A stretch of DNA of 64,000 nt from an uncultured Dysosmobacter sp. (GTDB lineage Bacteria > Bacillota > Clostridia > Oscillospirales > Oscillospiraceae): the NCBI GenBank assembly GCA_934565855.1, contig CAKTIO010000006.1, positions 1 to 64,000 of the forward strand, read 5' to 3'. Positions 53,947 through 63,340 of the stretch are shown piece after piece (positions within the stretch are counted from its first letter, which is position 1; each line of letters starts with the position of its first letter). The notes beneath the pieces were generated by a model that saw only the letters and a program-made list of their open reading frames with translations, was not told the DNA's origin and searched no databases. The position numbers and the translations under genes are program-made.

Positions 53947-55851
53947 ATGATTGATATCCAGGTCGAGGGGTTGGTGAAATCCTTCGAGATCGGAAAAAAT
54001 ATATTGGACGGGCTGTCCTTCCAGATCGACCAGGGAGAACGGGTGGGTCTGCTGGGCAGAAACGGCGCCGGAAAGACCACGCTGTTCCGTATCATGACGG
54101 GCGAACTGGACTGTGACGAGGGCAGTGTGGTCATCGGAAAGGGGCGCAGGCTGGGGCTGATCTCGCAGATCCCGGTCTACCCGGCGGGCTACACGGTGGA
54201 GGATGTGCTGCGCACATCCTTTTCCCGCCTGCACGACCTGGCGGAGGAGATGCGCCAGCTGGAAGCCCGGATGGAGCGGGGCGAGACGGAGGAGGCGCTG
54301 CTGAAGCGCTATGGCGCGCTGAGTGAGCGGTTTGAAGCGTTTGGCGGCTATGACACGGATGTGGCTGTGAATAAGATCGCCAACGGTCTGTCCATTTCCG
54401 CGAAAATGCGCGCCCAGCAGTTTGACAGCCTTTCCGGCGGAGAGAAGACCCGGGTGAACCTGGGACGTCTGATTTTGGAGGACACGGACATCCTGCTGCT
54501 GGACGAGCCTACGAACCATCTGGACCTGCACGCCACAGAATGGCTGGAGGAGTATATCCGCGCTTTCCGGGGAACAGTGGTGGTGATCTCCCACGACCGG
54601 TATTTTCTGGACCGGATCGTGACGCGGGTCATTGAGATCGCCGACGGAAAGGCGGAGTTTTACAGCGGGAACTACAGCTTTTACGCCGTGGAAAAGGAAC
54701 GTCGCTATCAGGAGCGGCTGAAGCAGTACGAAAAGGAGCAGGCGAAGATCCACCAGCTGACAGAGGCGGCGGACAAGCTGCACCTGTGGGCGTTTATGGG
54801 AAACGACGCCCTGCACAAGCGGGCGTTTTCCATCGAAAAGCGGATCGAGCGGATGCGCACAACGGCAAAGCCCACTAAGGCGCGGAAGATGGACGCACGG
54901 TTCAACTCCGCGGAGTTTCACGGCGACGAGGTGCTTGCCCTGCGGAATGTCGCCAAATCCTTTGGCGAAAAGCACCTGTTTGATGGGATCAGCCTGAAGG
55001 TGGAGGGCGGTGAGCGGATCGCTCTGATCGGAGACAACGGAACAGGAAAGTCCACGCTCATCAAAATGATCGTGGGAGAGGAATACCCGGACGATGGGCG
55101 CATCAAGCAGGGACCGCAGGTGAAGGCGGCGTACCTGCCACAGATCATCCACTTTGACCACCCGGACTGGAATCTGGTGGAAAATATGATGGCGGCAAAG
55201 CGCGGACTGTCCGCGCAAAGCGCCCGGAACCGGCTGGCGGCATACAACTTTCGTGGAGAGGATGTGCTGAAGCCGGTATCGGTGCTGTCCGGCGGCGAGC
55301 AGAGCCGCCTGCGGCTGTGTATGCTGATGGATGACGAGATCAATTTCCTGATCCTGGACGAGCCTACGAACCATCTGGACATTGCATCCCGGGAGTGGAT
55401 GGAGGAAGCGGTGGAGTCCTATGACGGGACGCTGCTGTTCGTCTCCCACGACCGGTATTTTATCAACCGCTTTGCCACCCGTATCTGGGAGCTGAGTGGA
55501 CAGACCATTACCGACTATCCCATGGGCTTTGCGCAGTACCGCAGCGTCAAGGCGCAGGAGGAAGCGGAAAAGAAGACCGAGACGCCGACGAAGCCGGCAA
55601 AGGAAAAGACCGCGGTGGAAAAGCCCCGCGGCAACAAGGCGCAGCAGGCGGCGCGGCGGCAGCTGACCATCTGCGAACGGGAGATCGCCAAGACCGAGGA
55701 ACGTCTGGCGGAGCTGGACACGGAAATGGAAGCGGCTGCCTGCGATTATGAAAAGCTCAACGGCTTGGTAGAGGAGCAGACCCGGATACAGGCACAGCTG
55801 GAGGAGCTGTACGGAAAATGGGAGGCGCTCAGTGAAGAAGCCGAGGCGTAA
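53947..55851 (+). CDS. ABC-F family ATPase
   Basis: A 634-residue protein with two ABC domains and no membrane part. Walker A motifs GRNGAGKTTL and GDNGTGKSTL, signature motifs LSGGEKTRV and LSGGEQSRL, and two Walker B motifs ending LDEPTNHLD are all intact. A charged linker joins the domains and a coiled-coil tail follows (from about 560). The layout is closest to Uup/YdiF-type translation factors acting on the ribosome; an antibiotic-resistance role is not indicated. It overlaps the next gene by 20 bases. Confidence 0.93.
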   Translation: MIDIQVEGLVKSFEIGKNILDGLSFQIDQGERVGLLGRNGAGKTTLFRIMTGELDCDEGSVVIGKGRRLGLISQIPVYPAGYTVEDVLRTSFSRLHDLAEEMRQLEARMERGETEEALLKRYGALSERFEAFGGYDTDVAVNKIANGLSISAKMRAQQFDSLSGGEKTRVNLGRLILEDTDILLLDEPTNHLDLHATEWLEEYIRAFRGTVVVISHDRYFLDRIVTRVIEIADGKAEFYSGNYSFYAVEKERRYQERLKQYEKEQAKIHQLTEAADKLHLWAFMGNDALHKRAFSIEKRIERMRTTAKPTKARKMDARFNSAEFHGDEVLALRNVAKSFGEKHLFDGISLKVEGGERIALIGDNGTGKSTLIKMIVGEEYPDDGRIKQGPQVKAAYLPQIIHFDHPDWNLVENMMAAKRGLSAQSARNRLAAYNFRGEDVLKPVSVLSGGEQSRLRLCMLMDDEINFLILDEPTNHLDIASREWMEEAVESYDGTLLFVSHDRYFINRFATRIWELSGQTITDYPMGFAQYRSVKAQEEAEKKTETPTKPAKEKTAVEKPRGNKAQQAARRQLTICEREIAKTEERLAELDTEMEAAACDYEKLNGLVEEQTRIQAQLEELYGKWEALSEEAEA

Positions 55852-56638
55852 CGGCAGACGCTACCGGGGAAGAAAACAGACCGGACGAATGGTATGGACC
55901 GGGATGGCTGTGGCAGCGGCGGTCCTGGGCGCTGGGCTGTTGTTTACCCCGGTACGGTTTCTGGGTGTACTGCTGTTGCTGCTGACTGTCTGCTGCGGCA
56001 CCGGAACGGTGTTGGAGCGGTGGGCAGAGGTTTCCCGGCGGGGACGGCTCTGGAAGAGAATTTTTTGTTTCTGTGCTGCGGCAGCAGCGGCGGTCTTTTG
56101 CGTAACGGAGGTCTGCATTGCCCGGGCGGGACGGCAGACAGAGGAGGACCGCCCCGCGGCAGCAGTCATTGTGTTAGGAGCGGGGCTGCGGGGCAGAACG
56201 CCCTCTATGGCGCTGCAAAGCAGGATCGACCGGGCGGCGGAGTACCTGTCGGCACATCCGGAGCTTCCCGCCGTTTTGTCGGGAGGACAGGGCGCGGACG
56301 AGGAGATCTCCGAAGCGCAGGCGATCTATCAGGGACTGACGGAGCAGGGCATTGCTCCGGAGCGGCTGCATTTGGAGGACCAGTCCCGCAGCACAGCGGA
56401 AAATTTCCGCTATGCCGCAGAGGAGCTGCGCCGGATGGGTATTGACCCCTCAACAGCGGAGATCGCCGTGGTGACCAATGATTTTCACATATTCCGCTCC
56501 CGCTTTCTGGCAGAGGCGGCGGGTGTGCGGATGGTGAGCGTTCCGGCGAAGCTGCCGCTGTGGTGGCTGAACGCCAACTGCGCGGTGCGGGAATTTTTCG
56601 CTTTGGGAAAAATGCTGCTGTACCGCGCCGTGGGATGA
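55832..56638 (+). CDS. DUF218 (YdcF/ElyC/SanA-like) membrane protein
   Basis: A 268-residue protein with a basic start, three membrane helices in the first ~100 residues and a DUF218 domain with AAVIVLGAGLRGRTPSMALQSR, LSGGQGADEEISEA, RLHLEDQSRSTAENF and VTNDFHIFRSRFLAEAAG. ElyC and SanA relatives act in envelope integrity; the substrate is unknown. It overlaps the ABC-F gene, so the pair is translationally coupled. Confidence 0.88.
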   Translation: MKKPRRNGRRYRGRKQTGRMVWTGMAVAAAVLGAGLLFTPVRFLGVLLLLLTVCCGTGTVLERWAEVSRRGRLWKRIFCFCAAAAAAVFCVTEVCIARAGRQTEEDRPAAAVIVLGAGLRGRTPSMALQSRIDRAAEYLSAHPELPAVLSGGQGADEEISEAQAIYQGLTEQGIAPERLHLEDQSRSTAENFRYAAEELRRMGIDPSTAEIAVVTNDFHIFRSRFLAEAAGVRMVSVPAKLPLWWLNANCAVREFFALGKMLLYRAVG

Positions 56639-56690
56639 TTTCAGCGGAGTTTCAGAAAAAACGGGTATCTTCGTCCAAGGAGGCGAAACG

Positions 56691-57185
56691 ATGAGCGATG
56701 TTTTATGTATCTATTATTCCCGGACCGGGAATACCAAAAAGGCAATGGAGGAGATCGGCGCCGCATTAGACGCGGAGGTCGTCCGGGTCAACGATGCGGT
56801 AGAGCGCTCCGGCTGGAAGGGCTGGCTGCGCTGCGGCGTGGACGCGATGAAAAAGGAATCCGCCCCGTTGCTGCACTTTGAAACGGACCGCCCGCTGGAG
56901 CGTTACCGTCTTGTGATCGTCGGAACGCCGGTGTGGGCAGGGCGGTGCAGCGCCGTGGTCCGTTCCTTTTTGAAGAGCTATGGTGCGCAGCTGCCGGCAG
57001 TGGCATACGTTGTGACCCGCAGTGGAGACAGCCGCTTTGAGGAGGTTTACCGGCAGATGGACCAGTATGTGCCGCAGCCGCATGCACTGGCGGCGTCCCT
57101 GCGGTGTGATTCGGTGGGCTACCAGTATTGGCAGGATGAATTTCTGCGGCAGGTGCGGGAGTATCTGGATGGAGACAGGCAGTAG
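56691..57185 (+). CDS. Flavodoxin-family protein
   Basis: A 164-residue FMN-binding protein. The phosphate loop is [16 protein letters not shown], and later segments [20 protein letters not shown] and [10 protein letters not shown] complete the flavodoxin fold. It probably carries electrons or reduces a small substrate. AAGGAGG lies before the ATG. It stands between the DUF218 gene and prfA without an obvious link. Confidence 0.88.
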   Translation: MSDVLCIYYSRTGNTKKAMEEIGAALDAEVVRVNDAVERSGWKGWLRCGVDAMKKESAPLLHFETDRPLERYRLVIVGTPVWAGRCSAVVRSFLKSYGAQLPAVAYVVTRSGDSRFEEVYRQMDQYVPQPHALAASLRCDSVGYQYWQDEFLRQVREYLDGDRQ

Positions 57186-57229
57186 TTTTCCGCGTATCTG
57201 AAAAAACGGTACGAAGGGAAGAAAACAAA

Positions 57230-58300
57230 ATGCTGGAAAAACTGAAGGAACTGGCGGTCCGGTACGATGATTTGCAGACCCAGCTGACAGACCCCGCGGT
57301 GTATGGAGACGCCAAACGGCTGAAGCAGCTGAACCGGGAGGTCAAGGAGCTGGGACCGGTGGTGGAAACCTACCGGGAGTTCTGCCGGACGCAGGATGCC
57401 CTGGCGGAAGCGGAGACGCTGCTGAACGATCCGGAGATGAAGGAGATGGCGCAGGAGGAGTACGCCGCGGCAAAGGTGCGGCTGGAACAGCTCCGGCAGG
57501 AGCTGACGGTGCTTCTGCTGCCGCGGGACCCCAACAACAGCCGGAACGTAGTAATGGAGATCCGGGGCGGTGTCGGCGGCGAGGAGGGCGCGCTGTTTGC
57601 ACACTCTCTGCTTCGGATGTATACCATGTACGCGGAGAACCGGGGCTGGACCATGCAGCTCCTGAGCATGAACGAAACGGAGCTGGGCGGCGTCAAGGAG
57701 TGCAGTGCCCTTATTGAGGGAGATGGCGCATGGTCCCGCCTGAAATTTGAAAGCGGCGTACACCGGGTGCAGCGGGTGCCGGAGACGGAGTCCGGCGGAC
57801 GTATCCACACCAGTGCCGCTACGGTGGCGGTGCTGCCGGAGGCGGAAGAGGTGGAAGTGGATATTGATCCGAAGGACCTGCAGATCGATACCTACCGCTC
57901 CAGCGGCGCAGGTGGGCAGCACATCAATAAAACGGAATCCGCCATCCGCATTACGCACCTTCCCACGGGACTGGTGGTGGAGTGTCAGGACGAGCGGAGC
58001 CAGTATAAAAACAAGGACAAGGCGATGAAGGTGCTGCGGTCCCGGCTGCTGGAAATGGAACAGGCGAAGCAATCGGCGTCCGTTGCGGCGGAGCGGAAGA
58101 GCCAGGTGGGCAGCGGAGACCGCAGCGAGCGTATCCGCACCTATAACTTCCCGCAGGGACGGGTGACAGACCACCGCATCGGCTTGACGCTGTATAAGAT
58201 CGATTCGATTATGAACGGCGCGCTGGACGAGCTGATCGATGCGCTGGTGACAGCGGATACGGCGGCAAAGCTGAAGGACGGAACAGAACCAGCCGGATGA
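57230..58300 (+). CDS. prfA: Peptide chain release factor 1
   Basis: A 356-residue factor that reads UAA and UAG. The GGQ motif that triggers hydrolysis is in [19 protein letters not shown], and the RF1-specific segment is [29 protein letters not shown] split here. The usual downstream partner prmC is absent; the next gene is the Sua5-CoaE fusion. Length is as expected. Confidence 0.97.
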   Translation: MLEKLKELAVRYDDLQTQLTDPAVYGDAKRLKQLNREVKELGPVVETYREFCRTQDALAEAETLLNDPEMKEMAQEEYAAAKVRLEQLRQELTVLLLPRDPNNSRNVVMEIRGGVGGEEGALFAHSLLRMYTMYAENRGWTMQLLSMNETELGGVKECSALIEGDGAWSRLKFESGVHRVQRVPETESGGRIHTSAATVAVLPEAEEVEVDIDPKDLQIDTYRSSGAGGQHINKTESAIRITHLPTGLVVECQDERSQYKNKDKAMKVLRSRLLEMEQAKQSASVAAERKSQVGSGDRSERIRTYNFPQGRVTDHRIGLTLYKIDSIMNGALDELIDALVTADTAAKLKDGTEPAG

Positions 58301-58327
58301 CCGGCGGAGGAAATACGAGGCGAAAAA

Positions 58328-60001
58328 ATGGAAACACAGCTTTTTGATTTACGGAATACCAAACGCCCGGCAAAGGAAGTGGAGGACCAGATCATGGCTG
58401 CCGCGCGGATTCTGCGCGGCGGCGGACTGCTGGGAATTCCAACGGAGACCGTGTATGGTCTGGGCGCCAACGGACTGGATGAAAACGCCGTGCGGCGGAT
58501 CTTTGAGGCAAAGGGCAGACCGCAGGACAATCCGCTGATCCTTCATGTTCCGGGTCCGCAGTGGCTGGCGCGGTACTGCGTGGATGTGCCGCCGATGGCG
58601 TATGAGCTGGCGCGGCGCTTCTGGCCGGGACCGCTGACCATGATTTTAAAACGAAACCGGGTGGTGCCGGATGTGACCACCGCAGGACTGGACACCGTGG
58701 GCGTCCGCTGTCCCAGCCATCCGGTGACGCTGGCAATTATCCGGGAAGCCGGTGTGCCTGTGGCAGCGCCCAGCGCCAATACCTCCGGACGCCCCAGCTG
58801 CACAACGGCGCAGGACGTGCTGGAGGATATGAACGGAAAGATCGAGGGCGTGGTGGATGGCGGTCCCTGCACAGTGGGCGTGGAATCCACCATTCTGGAC
58901 CTGACCTGTACGCCGCCCCGGCTGCTGCGCCCCGGTGGGCTGCCGCTGGAGGACCTGGAAAACGTCGTGGGAAGGATCGATGTGGACAAGGCAGTGACCA
59001 GCCTGCTGAAAAACGGCGAGAAGCCCAAGGCGCCGGGCATGAAATACCGGCATTACGCGCCCAAGGCGCCGGTGACAGTGGTGACGGGTGCTCCGGGCAA
59101 ATCGGCACAGGAGATCCAAAAGCGGCTGACGGACACTGCTGGCGTGATCTGCTTTGATGAGTACGCGCCGCTGTTTGCAGGACATGAGGTCCGGACGCTG
59201 GGACCCTGCGGCGATAAGCTGACGCAGGCGCAGCGGGTGTTTGATGTGCTGCGCAGCTTTGATTCCAGCCCGGTGACAGAGATCTTTGCCCAGTGTCCCG
59301 ATAACCGGGGGCTGGGGCTTGCCATCAATAACCGGCTGAAAAAGGCGGCGGGCTTCCATATTATTGACGCGGACGATACCAGCGTGGTCATCGGCATCAC
59401 CGGAGGCACCGGCGCGGGAAAGACCAGCGCGTTGCGGGCGATCGAGGAGCTGGGCGGCAGGGTCCTGGACTGTGACCAGGTGTACCATGAGCTGCTCGCC
59501 AACAGCCAGGAGCTGCGCACGGCGCTTCAGGGTGAGTTTGGAAATGTTTTTCAGGCGGATGGGTCACTGAACCGGCAGTATCTTGGAAATCTGGTGTTCA
59601 GCGATAAGGAGCGGCTGGCGCGGCTCAACGACATCGCCTTCCGCTTCGTAAAGCCGGAGCTGCGGCGGCGGATGCAGGAGCAGCCCTGCCGCCTGTACGC
59701 CATCGATGCCATCAATCTGGTGGAGGGCGACCTGGCGGAGGTCTGTGACCGGACTGTTGCCGTGACCTCTTCGATGGAGCTGCGGGTGCGGCGGATCATG
59801 GCGCGGGACCACATTGACGAGCAGTACGCCCGTCTGCGGATCAGCGCCCAGAAGTCGGACGATTATTACCGGGAACACTGTGACTGCGAACTGGAAAATT
59901 CCGCGGGGACCGCGGAGGAATTCCAGCAGGATGCAAAGCAATTTTTTGAGAAACTCATCGAGACCATTAAGGAGGAAAAGATCCATGGCGGAAACGAATA
60001 A
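58328..60001 (+). CDS. Fused threonylcarbamoyl-AMP synthase (Sua5/TsaC) and dephospho-CoA kinase (CoaE)
   Basis: A 557-residue fusion. Residues 1 to about 345 are a full Sua5: ILRGGGLLGIPTETVYGLGANGLDENAVRRIFEAKGRPQDNPLI (split here), AAPSANTSGRPSCTTAQDVL, then the C-terminal Sua5 domain with PGMKYRHYAPKAPV. Residues from about 353 are CoaE: IGITGGTGAGKTSALRAIEELG (P-loop), LDCDQVYHELL, YLGNLVFSDKERLARLN and INLVEGDLAEVCD. No start codon or stop separates the parts. The first half makes the t6A precursor of tRNA, the second finishes coenzyme A. It overlaps the aminopeptidase gene by 17 bases. Confidence 0.92.
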   Translation: METQLFDLRNTKRPAKEVEDQIMAAARILRGGGLLGIPTETVYGLGANGLDENAVRRIFEAKGRPQDNPLILHVPGPQWLARYCVDVPPMAYELARRFWPGPLTMILKRNRVVPDVTTAGLDTVGVRCPSHPVTLAIIREAGVPVAAPSANTSGRPSCTTAQDVLEDMNGKIEGVVDGGPCTVGVESTILDLTCTPPRLLRPGGLPLEDLENVVGRIDVDKAVTSLLKNGEKPKAPGMKYRHYAPKAPVTVVTGAPGKSAQEIQKRLTDTAGVICFDEYAPLFAGHEVRTLGPCGDKLTQAQRVFDVLRSFDSSPVTEIFAQCPDNRGLGLAINNRLKKAAGFHIIDADDTSVVIGITGGTGAGKTSALRAIEELGGRVLDCDQVYHELLANSQELRTALQGEFGNVFQADGSLNRQYLGNLVFSDKERLARLNDIAFRFVKPELRRRMQEQPCRLYAIDAINLVEGDLAEVCDRTVAVTSSMELRVRRIMARDHIDEQYARLRISAQKSDDYYREHCDCELENSAGTAEEFQQDAKQFFEKLIETIKEEKIHGGNE

Positions 60002-61388
60002 GGCATTGAAAGAAAAGCTGCTGTCCAACAAGAAGAACGGCTGGGATCGCCTCTCCAAAAAGGAAGAAGCGGCGGTAGAGGCGTACTGCACGGATTACAA
60101 GGCGTTTCTGGATGCGGGCAAAACGGAACGCCTGTGTGCGGCGGAGGCCATCGCCCTGGCGGAACAGGCTGGCTATGTGCCCTATGAGCGGGGCATGGCG
60201 CTGAAGAGCGGCGATAAGGTCTATGTCTGCAACCGCGGCAAGGGCGTGATGCTGGCACATCTGGGAAAGAAGACGCTGGAGGAGGGTGCGCAGATCACGG
60301 CAGCGCACATTGATTCCCCACGGCTGGACCTGAAGCCAAATCCGCTGTATGAGGACGCGGAGCTGGCGTATTTCAAGACGCATTATTACGGCGGCATCCG
60401 TAAGTACCAGTGGCCCACCATTCCGTTGGAGCTGCATGGTGTTGTGGTTCTCAAGGACGGAACGGTCCAGAAGGTGAACATCGGCGGAGACGAAGGAGAC
60501 CCGAAGCTGGTCATTACCGATCTGCTGCCGCACCTGGGAATGGAGCAGAGCAAGAAGCCGCTGGGGCAGGCGATTCCCGGCGAGACCCTGAACCTGCTGC
60601 TGGGCAGCCGCCCCATCGGAGAGGAAGAGGGCAGCGACCGGGTGAAGCTGGCGGTCATGCAGCTGCTGAATGAGAAGTATGGTATGACGGAGGACGATTT
60701 CACCTCCGCGGAGATAGAGGCGGTCCCTGCGGCAAAGGCGTGTGATATCGGACTGGACCGCAGCATGATCGGCGCATACGGTCATGATGACCGGGTGTGT
60801 GCCTACGCCGCGCTGCGCGCGCTGCTGGACCTGACGGAAACGCCGGAAAAGACAGCAGTCTGCGTGCTGGCAGATAAGGAGGAGATCGGATCGGACGGCG
60901 TGACCGGTATGCAGTCCGCTGCGTTTGACACCTTTATGGAGGACCTGTGCGACGCGCAGGAGATCCCTGTCCGGGTCTGCATGGAGAAATCCTTCTGCCT
61001 GTCTGCGGATGTAACGGCGGCATACGATCCGAATTTCGCGGAGGTGTATGAAAAGCGGAACGCCGCCTATTTAAATTACGGCATTGGACTGTGCAAATAC
61101 ACCGGCGCACGGGGCAAATCCGGCGCTTCCGATGCCAGCGCGGAGACGGTGGGCTATGTCCGCCGGCTCTTCGACCAGGCGGATGTGATCTGGCAGATCG
61201 CCGAGCTGGGCAAGGTGGATGCCGGTGGCGGTGGGACCGTGGCAATGTTCATGGCGAACCGGAACATCACCACGCTGGACGCCGGTGTGCCTGTGCTGAG
61301 CATGCACGCCCCCTTTGAGGTGGTTTCCAAGCTGGACTGCTATGAGACCTACCGGGGAATGACAGCAGTTTATCAGGCTGCGGAATAA
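59985..61388 (+). CDS. M18-family aspartyl aminopeptidase-like zinc peptidase
   Basis: A 467-residue dinuclear zinc aminopeptidase of the M18 family. Metal and catalytic motifs are TAAHIDSPRLDLKP, GGDEGDP, GAYGHDDRVCAYAAL, LADKEEIGSDGVTG and the C-terminal PVLSMHAPFEV with the final His. ATG 59985 has GGAGG upstream, inside the preceding gene. It is a cytosolic peptidase that probably recycles peptides with acidic N-termini. Confidence 0.93.
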   Translation: MAETNKALKEKLLSNKKNGWDRLSKKEEAAVEAYCTDYKAFLDAGKTERLCAAEAIALAEQAGYVPYERGMALKSGDKVYVCNRGKGVMLAHLGKKTLEEGAQITAAHIDSPRLDLKPNPLYEDAELAYFKTHYYGGIRKYQWPTIPLELHGVVVLKDGTVQKVNIGGDEGDPKLVITDLLPHLGMEQSKKPLGQAIPGETLNLLLGSRPIGEEEGSDRVKLAVMQLLNEKYGMTEDDFTSAEIEAVPAAKACDIGLDRSMIGAYGHDDRVCAYAALRALLDLTETPEKTAVCVLADKEEIGSDGVTGMQSAAFDTFMEDLCDAQEIPVRVCMEKSFCLSADVTAAYDPNFAEVYEKRNAAYLNYGIGLCKYTGARGKSGASDASAETVGYVRRLFDQADVIWQIAELGKVDAGGGGTVAMFMANRNITTLDAGVPVLSMHAPFEVVSKLDCYETYRGMTAVYQAAE

Positions 61389-61400
61389 CGGTAAAAAAGA

Positions 61401-61431
61401 AAAGCACCTGGTTGAAAGCCAGGTGCTTTTT
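61401..61431. terminator. Bidirectional terminator between convergent genes
   Basis: AAAGCACCTGG pairs with CCAGGTGCTTT over seven bases, with T on the plus side and A before it. Confidence 0.85.
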
Positions 61432-61437
61432 CATGTG

Positions 61438-62196
61438 TCAGGCATGCTGTGCCGCAAGCTGCAGTCCGTACCGTCCCGGCTTCTGCTGGTCCAGATAAGA
61501 GAGGTAATGTTCCCGGATTGCCCGCAGGTTTCTCTGACGGATGGGAATGAGGTCGCCCGTTATCAGCTCGAATGCCTTGTCTGCGCTGCGGATCTTATCC
61601 ATGTTGACCAGAAAGCTTTGATGGCACCGCAGAAACCGCTTATCCTGCAATTCGGCTTCAATAGTGTTCAATGTCTTGTAAAGAATGTACTCCACAGGAT
61701 TACCGGACTGCTGTGCGTGGATTAGGCAGGTGTTGTTGCTGCTTTCAATGTAGAGGATCTCATCGTACAGAACATATACGCTGCCGGAGCGCTTTTGAAT
61801 GCGGTAGGTCTGCTGGACCTGAGACTGCTGCAAGGCGCGGTCCAGTGCCTGTGCCAGCTTTTCATAGTTATGGGGCTTGAGTAAATAGTTGGAGGCTTCC
61901 ACCTCGTAGCTGTCCACGGCGAATTCGTCAGTTCCAGTCAAAAAGATCAGCTTTCCGCGGTAGCCGTCCTTCCGGAGCTGCTGTGCCACACGGATACCCA
62001 AGGTGTCCTCCAGATAGATGTCCAGGAAGATCACATCATAGGAGTCTCCCTCCTGCATATCGCGCAGCAAATCAGCGCCGCGGGAATAGGCAGTAAGAGT
62101 AAAGAGACAGTGCCGCTCCTCCGAGTAACATCGGATCATGGTCATGAGGAGATCTTTATCAAAGGGATTGTCTTCGCACAGGGCTAACCGGAACAT
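61438..62196 (-). CDS. LytTR-family response regulator (orphan)
   Basis: A 252-residue regulator. The receiver domain has LALCEDNPFDKDLL, the phosphoacceptor region YDVIFLDIYLEDTLGIRVA and the conserved Lys in YLLKPHNYEKL. The C-terminal LytTR DNA-binding domain has IQKRSGSVYVLYDEILYIESSNNTCLIH and FLRCHQSFLVNMDKIRSA. No histidine kinase is nearby. The family controls virulence, bacteriocin or autolysin genes; targets here are unknown. TATTTT repeats in its own leader could be its binding sites. Confidence 0.93.
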   Translation of the reverse strand: MFRLALCEDNPFDKDLLMTMIRCYSEERHCLFTLTAYSRGADLLRDMQEGDSYDVIFLDIYLEDTLGIRVAQQLRKDGYRGKLIFLTGTDEFAVDSYEVEASNYLLKPHNYEKLAQALDRALQQSQVQQTYRIQKRSGSVYVLYDEILYIESSNNTCLIHAQQSGNPVEYILYKTLNTIEAELQDKRFLRCHQSFLVNMDKIRSADKAFELITGDLIPIRQRNLRAIREHYLSYLDQQKPGRYGLQLAAQHA

Positions 62197-62357
62197 TTGC
62201 TGAAGGACCTTCTTTCACGCAAGGGAAGTATATTTTGAAACAGACGGTTCTTTGTGAAAAATATTTTGTAACTGCAAGAATATTTTACTGGGATGAGATG
62301 TAAAATTCAATGGTTTTTCTGCCGTTTTCCATGAGAACGCGCACAGAAAAAAGAATC

Positions 62358-62366
62358 TGTTACAAT
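62358..62366 (+). promoter_or_regulatory. Extended -10 promoter of the DUF6514 gene
   Basis: TGTTACAAT is an extended -10 with no clear -35, the same form as before the penicillin-binding protein at 4147. The leader is about 40 bases. Confidence 0.45.
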
Positions 62367-62410
62367 AGAGACATCAAGAAGCTTTCGGATTCAAAAAGGA
62401 GGAGAGACCA

Positions 62411-62641
62411 TTGATTCGATATTGTGTGGAACGTGAACTGATTTGCCAGCCGGGACTGAAACAGCATGTTGGCTTTGCCATCGCCGTTTATCAGCCAGAG
62501 CGGCAGGATTCCCGGATTTTGCTTCATGATGTGTTTCTCCATTTGGCGGATGCGGAGCAGTTTGTAAGAAACTGCAACCGGTTACAGCTCAGCCCGATCC
62601 AACTGCCGGATGTGGTAGAGGATTTTCTCGGAAAGGATTGA
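62411..62641 (+). CDS. DUF6514-like small protein
   Basis: A 76-residue protein with a beta-rich half (CVERELICQP, GFAIAVYQPERQDSRILLHDVF) and a helical end. This matches the DUF6514 family of Firmicutes by pattern, with moderate certainty; the role is unknown. The start is TTG with AAAGGAGG eight bases upstream. It is a single-gene unit, divergent from the LytTR gene. Confidence 0.65.
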   Translation: MIRYCVERELICQPGLKQHVGFAIAVYQPERQDSRILLHDVFLHLADAEQFVRNCNRLQLSPIQLPDVVEDFLGKD

Positions 62642-62753
62642 GGGGCGGACCATCAAAGCCGCTTGCGCCTGTCATTATAGCTTCCTGAAATCGAATTGTC
62701 AATCTTTACCATGCGACAGCTTTCCCCTTTCTCTTGCCGGTTCCTTTCTTTTG

Positions 62754-62795
62754 GCGGGCATTCCGTGAGATTTTTCAGGGAATGCCCGCTTTTTT
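62754..62795 (+). terminator. Rho-independent terminator
   Basis: GCGGGCATTCC pairs with GGAATGCCCGC over a 14-base loop, followed by six T. It serves the DUF6514 gene and insulates the tRNA promoter. Confidence 0.85.
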
Positions 62796-62846
62796 AGGAT
62801 AGAGGAGGCAGGCTTGGAAAAAAATCGAAAAATTTCAAAAAACCTA

Positions 62847-62874
62847 TTGACTTTTTTCTGCTTTTCAGTATAAT
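62847..62874 (+). promoter_or_regulatory. Promoter of the tRNA-Gln gene
   Basis: TTGACT (62847-62852) and a perfect TATAAT (62869-62874), 16 bases apart. A GC-rich discriminator region lies about 15 bases downstream, near 62890. Confidence 0.7.
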
Positions 62875-62916
62875 AACACTTGTTCGCTGCGGTGAGCAAA
62901 CGAATTTCATAAAAAT

Positions 62917-62990
62917 AGCGGGTTTGTGTAAAGGTAGCACAGCAGACTCTGACTCTGTATGTGAGGGTTCGAATCCTTCACCCGCTGCCA
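62917..62990 (+). tRNA. tRNA-Gln (anticodon CUG)
   Basis: A 74-base tRNA with CCA encoded. The acceptor stem AGCGGGT pairs with ACCCGCT, discriminator G. The D stem GTGT/GCAC, anticodon stem GCAGA/TCTGT with loop CTCTGAC (anticodon CTG), four-base variable loop, and T stem GAGGG/CCTTC with loop TTCGAAT are all regular. It reads CAG. Confidence 0.93.
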
Positions 62991-63021
62991 TAGTGTGTGA
63001 CCTAAAAAGATATCACACCGG

Positions 63022-63057
63022 AAAGCCCAGAAACCACAATGGTTTCTGGGCTTTTTC
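63022..63057 (+). terminator. Terminator of the tRNA-Gln transcript
   Basis: AAAGCCCAGAAACC pairs with GGTTTCTGGGCTTT over five bases, then TT. A small hairpin GTGTGA/TCACAC precedes it. Confidence 0.85.
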
Positions 63058-63216
63058 GCGTCTATTTTTGACTGCATGAATAAAAGATATTTTTCTGATA
63101 ATCTCCCGTGTGGTAAGGAAGTGAACTAAATTTCTCCAGCTTTGCGTCTCTTCTGCGCCCCTTTTTTAATAGGGTTAGCATTTTTCTAAAAAATATTTTG
63201 TTAACTTTCTGTGAAT

Positions 63217-63256
63217 AAAGTGGTTTGTATCATATTGTGATACAAACCACTTTTTC
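63217..63256 (+). terminator. Second hairpin terminator after tRNA-Gln
   Basis: AAAGTGGTTTGTATCA pairs with TGATACAAACCACTTT, then TT. The DNA from 63058 to here is AT-rich and shows no gene. Confidence 0.7.
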
Positions 63257-63277
63257 ATTTCAATAAATAAGTTTTTA

Positions 63278-63311
63278 GTCGGCGCTCATTTTCAGAGTGC
63301 CGACCTTTTTT
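63278..63311 (+). terminator. Third hairpin terminator, just before the last gene
   Basis: GTCGGC-GCTC pairs with GAGT-GCCGAC (63278-63304), followed by a run of T. It lies ~30 bases before the next start codon, so the last gene may be attenuated or have a start within this region. Confidence 0.65.
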
Positions 63312-63340
63312 GTATAGAAATAGAATAGGAGAACCATAAA

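Noticed and set aside
53866-55449. Minus-strand ORF of 527 residues opposite the ABC-F gene
   Set aside because: Shadow of a well-marked ABC-F protein; no ribosome site and no recognisable domain.
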